Assembly (NCBI GenBank): GCA_000384615.1
Contig: ARQU01000004.1
Location: forward strand, 62,001-126,000
Length of the DNA stretch: 64,000 bases
Reading direction: 5' to 3'
Source of the DNA: an alpha proteobacterium SCGC AAA536-G10
Lineage (GTDB): Bacteria > Pseudomonadota > Alphaproteobacteria > Puniceispirillales > Marisalimonadaceae
The notes below the pieces were generated by a model, which was given only the letters and a program-made list of their open reading frames with translations, had not been told where the DNA came from and made no database searches. A program made the position numbers and the translations under genes. Positions 60,579 through 64,000 of this stretch are shown here, piece after piece (within the stretch, counting starts at the first letter, position 1; each line of letters begins with the position of its first letter).

Positions 60579-61718
60579 CTAATTAGTAGAAAATTTATCT
60601 TTACGGTTGCAAAAAGCATTCGAAATGATCACATACACAACACCGACCAACCCACCTAATAATATAGATATAGTAACATATATTATCGGATTTTTCCTAG
60701 ATATGCTATCTGAAAGTGTTAAATCAAATTCAACCCAGTTTTTTGGATTATCAATTTCAATTAACTTTGAAGATGTTTTTAATTGGGTGGATGTCAAGTC
60801 ATTTTCAATGTTAATTATATTTGTTTTGATTTTGATATATTTAGGTGACGCAAGCAAACGTTCTACTAATGTACGATTCTTAATTACATTAATTTCTTTA
60901 TCAATGGCTTTATAACCTCTCAAATAATAAGCAACGTTAATTGAATTCTCACCTAATAAAACTGAGAGTTGCGAATTGTTCGATTTAAGATTGCTTTCAC
61001 CAATTCCTAAATCTTTAGCAATAGTATACTGCTCATTTAAATATTGAAGAATCTTTTTATCTTTTAAAGATTGTTTCAATTCAATAATTTCTAACTGTTT
61101 GTTAAGTCTTTCTAGTTGATGTGAATTTTTTATATCAATTGCCTTCGCTAATTCATCAATATTATTTTTTGAAGACTTTTGTATGTTAATGAGCGTTTGT
61201 TCTATGGCACTATTAAACAATTGAATACCGTCATAAACGTCGTGCCAATAAAATTTTAAAACCCAATTGTTCTTTTTATTATCTGTAGGGACTATTGAGA
61301 ACGATTTAGCCAAATTGATCAGTAATCTTTCCTTTTGGACCTTATCCAAATCTTTAACTAAATTCTTTACAAAATCATTCTTCTTTAAAACATCAATCAT
61401 TTCTTCGTAGTCATTAAACTCAACAATAAACATTTCAAATACCGAATCACTGTCAAATTTGTAACCATTTTTATTCTTAACTTTATCAAAAAGTAGCCCC
61501 TGCTCCTTAAGCAAACTGTTGAGAGAAGTGTATGGCAAAAATACAGATTGACTGGCATTCTGTATAGGAGTTGTGACTTCAAAAGTATTTGGCTTTATAA
61601 TACTGAAAACAATACCAATTAAAGTTGCAACAAAAGTTGTCACTATTATTTTCCACTTGCCATCCCATAAAGTAAACAAGTCAAGATCATCATCAAAAGC
61701 TGGTTGATTTTGAGACAT
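60579..61718 (-). CDS. Wzz-like polysaccharide chain-length determinant
   Basis: A 379-residue inner-membrane protein with the Wzz/PCP topology: a short cytoplasmic start (DDDLDLFTLWDGKWKI), one helix (VTTFVATLIGIVFSII), a long helical periplasmic domain with coiled coils (QLERLNKQLEIIELKQSL), and a C-terminal helix (VTISILLGGLVGVVYVII). Wzz proteins set O-antigen or capsule chain length. No tyrosine-kinase domain is attached. The ATG at 61718 follows GGAG and overlaps the stop of a tiny ORF upstream. An upstream open frame to 61808 is out of place and not used. Confidence 0.85.
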   Translation of the reverse strand: MSQNQPAFDDDLDLFTLWDGKWKIIVTTFVATLIGIVFSIIKPNTFEVTTPIQNASQSVFLPYTSLNSLLKEQGLLFDKVKNKNGYKFDSDSVFEMFIVEFNDYEEMIDVLKKNDFVKNLVKDLDKVQKERLLINLAKSFSIVPTDNKKNNWVLKFYWHDVYDGIQLFNSAIEQTLINIQKSSKNNIDELAKAIDIKNSHQLERLNKQLEIIELKQSLKDKKILQYLNEQYTIAKDLGIGESNLKSNNSQLSVLLGENSINVAYYLRGYKAIDKEINVIKNRTLVERLLASPKYIKIKTNIINIENDLTSTQLKTSSKLIEIDNPKNWVEFDLTLSDSISRKNPIIYVTISILLGGLVGVVYVIISNAFCNRKDKFSTN

Positions 61719-61861
61719 TACAGCCACTCCTGCATAGTTGGTACTAAAGGACAGATTGAATATACATACCCTACTAAAATCAAAACTAGCAATATTTTGG
61801 TACTCCAAGTATAGCTTATTGTTTTACTTAAATTATTGGGAAAGGAAGATATTACATTCAT
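61718..61861 (-). CDS. Small single-helix protein (47 residues) coupled to the Wzz-like gene
   Basis: An ORF from ATG 61861 to TAA 61720-61718. The product is MNVISSFPNNLSKTISYTWS, then TKILLVLILVGYVYSICPLV, a likely membrane helix, and seven more residues. GGAGG lies 11 bases ahead. Its TAA shares bases with the Wzz-like ATG (TAATG), a typical coupling signal. I know no family. It may be a real membrane microprotein or a translational leader. Confidence 0.5.
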   Translation of the reverse strand: MNVISSFPNNLSKTISYTWSTKILLVLILVGYVYSICPLVPTMQEWL

Positions 61862-61939
61862 TTATTTTAGAGCCTCCAAAAATTGAGAATACCTTAAATC
61901 AAAAATAAGATTATACCAAACTAAAAGTTTTTTTTGCAT
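61862..61939 (-). CDS. Very small ORF (25 residues), possible leader
   Basis: ATG 61939 is six bases after GAGAGG. The frame encodes MQKKLLVWYNLIFDLRYSQF plus five residues and stops immediately before the ATG of the 47-residue ORF (TAAATG). The good ribosome site and zero spacing are the only support. Confidence 0.3.
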   Translation of the reverse strand: MQKKLLVWYNLIFDLRYSQFLEALK

Positions 61940-62094
61940 TAAATACCTCTCTAGATAGATAGTATCTCAATACTCTCTTCAAGTAATTTCAACCCTACAA
62001 AAGTGTGCCCTTCAGATTCGTTTTATTGAATTTAAAGCTCTACCAATCATTCCTTATACGAAGGAACTAAAATGGTAAAAGTGGCTTCATGTGT

Positions 62095-62141
62095 AGAAGT
62101 ACTTGTCACTTTTGTAATTGCACCAATTTAAGAAGTACTTG
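62095..62141. repeat. Short direct repeat
   Basis: AGAAGTACTTG occurs at 62095-62105 and again at 62131-62141, just beyond the end of the photolyase remnant. It could be a trace of a rearrangement, or chance. Confidence 0.35.
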
Positions 62142-62147
62142 CTTACT

Positions 62148-62510
62148 TATGAAGATATCTAATATCTTATAATTCATCTTTCTAATATTAAAAACATCTT
62201 ATATTTTTTTGGGGCGTAATTTTATTTTATTCACACCCCAAATATTTCTTATAAATCCAGGGATAAATTTCAAATCAACCTTTCCGATAAGTTCTCCAAA
62301 AATCTCTTCTATGAATTTTTCAATGTTAATTAACTTATTATTTTTGTACTATTTTAAAAAATTCTTCTTTGCTTATGTACCCCCTTTGCAATGGATTTTT
62401 TTTTAACATTTTTATGAGGTGGCCATGATCTAAATTTATATTTGAAGTATAATTGTGAATTTCAGTTTTACTGAAATTTAACAATCTTTTTTTAAATAAA
62501 ATTTACTTAT
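62148..62510 (-). pseudogene. Decayed photolyase/cryptochrome FAD-domain gene fragment
   Basis: Translated on the minus strand in shifting frames, this region matches the intact photolyase protein of 56662-57795 in order: NFSKTEIHNYTSNINLDHG against KFCETELLCYSSKRNFDLG; then PHKNV; then PLQRGYISKEEFFKIVQK against the LSPYLSTRFVNEVEVL region; then IEKFIEEIF against IEKFIDEIF; then FWRTYRKG, stop, FEIYPWIYKKY against FWKTYWKGWLETHPWVYDEY; then NIRCF, stop, Y, stop, KDEL against GIKCFDYWKDEL, ending YLH. At least four frame changes and several stops show it is dead. It lies directly after the DUF3429 gene. Confidence 0.85.
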
Positions 62511-62518
62511 TTATTTTC

Positions 62519-63004
62519 TCATGATAATAAAACTATAAAATATGAAAATATCAAAATAATTACTACAATTAATGTTAAAATGCGTCTCAGAGATAAATAC
62601 CAAGTTGGAAATAATAAATATTTGTTAAAAGTTTCGTCGAATAGTTGACATAATAAGAATCCTACAGACAGCATTAAAAGACTGAAATTGCTTTTAATTG
62701 ATAAAATTGTAAGTCCTAAAATAGAAGGTGCGACAGACCATATAATAATAAAAAATTTAATTTTTTCAGGTATTGAGCTTTTTGGGGGTAAATTCAAAAT
62801 AGCTCCCCAATATAATGCACCTAAAAATGTTAATATAATAGATCCGTAATATTTTGGCAGATTAACTATAAAGAAAAAATTATTTTTATTTATAAATAAA
62901 TCTAATAAACCTATGATAAAAGGAATTAAGCCTAAAATACTTATAATAATAAATAGTTTTTCACTTTTATTTAATAGATTATTTTTTTTAACTATTTTTT
63001 TCAT
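62519..63004 (-). CDS. DUF3429-like membrane protein
   Basis: A 161-residue protein with five hydrophobic segments. The pattern FIIISILGLIPFIIGLLDLF, then YYGSIILTFLGALYWG, then LFPTWYLSLRRILTLIVV at the end matches DUF3429. Its function is unknown. In other bacteria I associate this family with photolyase genes, and here a dead photolyase fragment follows its stop at once, on the same strand. The start ATG is 11 bases after AAGG. Confidence 0.82.
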   Translation of the reverse strand: MKKIVKKNNLLNKSEKLFIIISILGLIPFIIGLLDLFINKNNFFFIVNLPKYYGSIILTFLGALYWGAILNLPPKSSIPEKIKFFIIIWSVAPSILGLTILSIKSNFSLLMLSVGFLLCQLFDETFNKYLLFPTWYLSLRRILTLIVVIILIFSYFIVLLS

Positions 63005-63081
63005 AATTAAATTACCTTTATAATCACTTAGATTTCATAAATATCATGATTGTTTAAAAATACTGTTTACAGTTATACGTA

Positions 63082-63717
63082 ATGAAAATATGCACAGTTT
63101 GTAAAAATAATAAAATAAAGTTTTTTTTTAATATAAAAAAATTGGATTATTGGCAGTGTGAGCGTTGCAAGGCAACAATGTTGAACCCTGTTCAATTTAT
63201 TTCTAGAAACGAAGAAAAAAAACATTATTTGAAACATAACAATGAAATCAATGATACTGGTTATAGAAATTTTTTAGCTAATCTTATAGAACCACTTAAG
63301 GAAAAAATTTCCATTAATGATATAGGCTTGGATTATGGATGTGGTTATGCTCCAGGGTTAGCAGATATTTTAAGGAAAGATGGTTTTAACGTTGAATTAT
63401 ACGACCCCATTTTTTTTAAAAATGAAAATATATTTTTTAGAAAATTTAATTTTATTACTTGTTCAGAAGTTGTCGAACATTTTTTTAAACCTTACGATGA
63501 GTTTCATAAGATCGATAGTTTGCTAGCTACAAATTCCTGGCTCGCTATAATGACATCATTTATGACTGAAGATAGATTGTTTGAGAATTGGCACTATAGA
63601 AGAGATCCAACTCATGTGGTTTTTTATAAAAAAACAACTTTTAAAATTATAGGATATCAAAGAAACTGGAAAGTTAATTTTCCATCAAAAAATATAGTTA
63701 TTTTTAACAAATTATAA
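63082..63717 (+). CDS. SAM-dependent methyltransferase with N-terminal zinc ribbon
   Basis: A 211-residue protein. The N-terminal CTVCKNN and WQCERCKATMLNPV form a four-Cys zinc ribbon. The methyltransferase domain follows: GLDYGCGYAPGLADILRKD is motif I and FITCSEVVEHFFKPYDEF the motif-IV area. Such enzymes often modify sugars or lipids in envelope clusters. The acceptor is unknown. It reads divergently from the DUF3429 gene. Confidence 0.85.
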   Translation: MKICTVCKNNKIKFFFNIKKLDYWQCERCKATMLNPVQFISRNEEKKHYLKHNNEINDTGYRNFLANLIEPLKEKISINDIGLDYGCGYAPGLADILRKDGFNVELYDPIFFKNENIFFRKFNFITCSEVVEHFFKPYDEFHKIDSLLATNSWLAIMTSFMTEDRLFENWHYRRDPTHVVFYKKTTFKIIGYQRNWKVNFPSKNIVIFNKL

Positions 63718-63737
63718 TAGTAAATAAAAAAATATTT

Positions 63738-63908
63738 ATGCTATTAAATAGAACACATCGAATGGTATCATTTATGAATAAATTTAGAATTAAAACTGCT
63801 TGTGGTGTTGACAAGTATAACAAACTTAAATTGAATAAAACTTTTTTAGGTAAATTACGTTTATATTGGTTTAGCTTTTTTGCAATTATTAGAGACTTGA
63901 ATAAATAA
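63738..63908 (+). CDS. Small basic protein of unknown function, 56 residues
   Basis: ATG 63738 to TAA 63906-63908. The product, beginning MLLNRTHRMVSFMNKFRIKT, is Lys/Arg-rich with an aromatic C-terminal part (LRLYWFSFFAIIRDLNK). Its TAA overlaps the next ATG (TAATG), so it is coupled to the gene after it. It is 20 bases after the methyltransferase. I recognise no family. The tight spacing supports a real gene. Confidence 0.55.
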   Translation: MLLNRTHRMVSFMNKFRIKTACGVDKYNKLKLNKTFLGKLRLYWFSFFAIIRDLNK

Positions 63909-64000
63909 TGTCAAAAAAGAAAGATGAAGAAATTATTCTTTTTGAAGGTAATGATTATCTTTTTAAAAAATATTTAGATAATTGTAATTTTTACTTTGAG
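63908..64000 (+). CDS. Start of an unidentified gene (cut by the window end)
   Basis: The first 31 codons begin MSKKKDEEIILFEGNDYLFK, in frame to the end of the window. Coupling to the small ORF before it supports the start. The fragment is too short to name; context suggests surface-polysaccharide metabolism. Confidence 0.55.
   Translation, partial: MSKKKDEEIILFEGNDYLFKKYLDNCNFYFE

Noticed and set aside
62209-62406. Plus-strand 65-codon frame
   Set aside because: It is antisense to the photolyase remnant and has no protein-like features.

Overview
This is a gene-dense, AT-rich stretch of chromosome from an alphaproteobacterium. The support for that call is a GcrA-type cell-cycle regulator (26751-27149), a C4-pathway 5-aminolevulinate synthase (38013-39233), a GTTC-N7-GTTC SOS box upstream of recA (37295-37309), and the gene order tig-clpP-clpX-lon-hupB. 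The low GC, short spacers, frequent TTG starts and sparse regulation suggest a streamlined marine lineage (SAR11-like, HIMB59/AEGEAN-169-like or similar). That placement is inference; I could not run a phylogeny. I see no insertion sequence, prophage, CRISPR array or rRNA. Five tRNA genes are present: Asp, Val, Leu, His and Gly.

Layout. 1-4.7 kb: minus-strand catabolic and transport genes (aldehyde dehydrogenase cut by the window edge, HisC-like aminotransferase, amidohydrolase, Bcr/CflA-type exporter, glyoxalase-fold protein). 4.9-7.7 kb: a cobalamin-riboswitch-controlled pair, a TonB-dependent receptor and a small DUF6580-like membrane protein, probably a B12 uptake route. 7.8-10.9 kb: small redox enzymes and a methyltransferase. 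10.9-17.3 kb: hupB, lon, clpX, clpP, tig. 17.6-24.1 kb: aminotransferase, glnB-glnA, parE, a DEAD-box helicase. 24.1-30.1 kb: pepN, gcrA, an aroE-like gene, msrB, a CDP-alcohol phosphatidyltransferase and a LysM protein. 30.1-33.4 kb: a LOG-family protein, an unrecognised 454-residue protein and an aminotransferase. 33.4-37.8 kb: alaS (split by a one-base shift in an A7 tract), recA and dksA. 38-40.3 kb: hemA-hemH. 42.3-44 kb: amtB-glnK. 44-48.2 kb: kdsD-queA-tgt-queG. 48.3-56.6 kb: nadK facing a suf operon (sufB-C-D-S-T-A plus an Atm1-type exporter). 56.7-64 kb: a looser, even more AT-rich region with photolyase, kdsB, HAD phosphatase, Wzz-like and methyltransferase genes, long spacers and a decayed photolyase copy. 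It looks like the edge of a surface-polysaccharide variable region.

The most unusual system is the suf operon. Its first gene encodes SufB preceded by an XRE/Cro-type helix-turn-helix domain. Just upstream is a sigma70-like promoter whose spacer is filled by a 20-bp near-perfect palindrome, and the predicted transcript starts almost at the ATG. Inference: the Fe-S scaffold carries its own DNA-binding domain and represses its own operon, in place of an Rrf2 (IscR/SufR) regulator. Other points to follow up are the alaS frameshift, the photolyase pseudogene next to a DUF3429 gene, the B12-controlled DUF6580-like protein, and two tiny coupled ORFs ahead of the Wzz-like gene.
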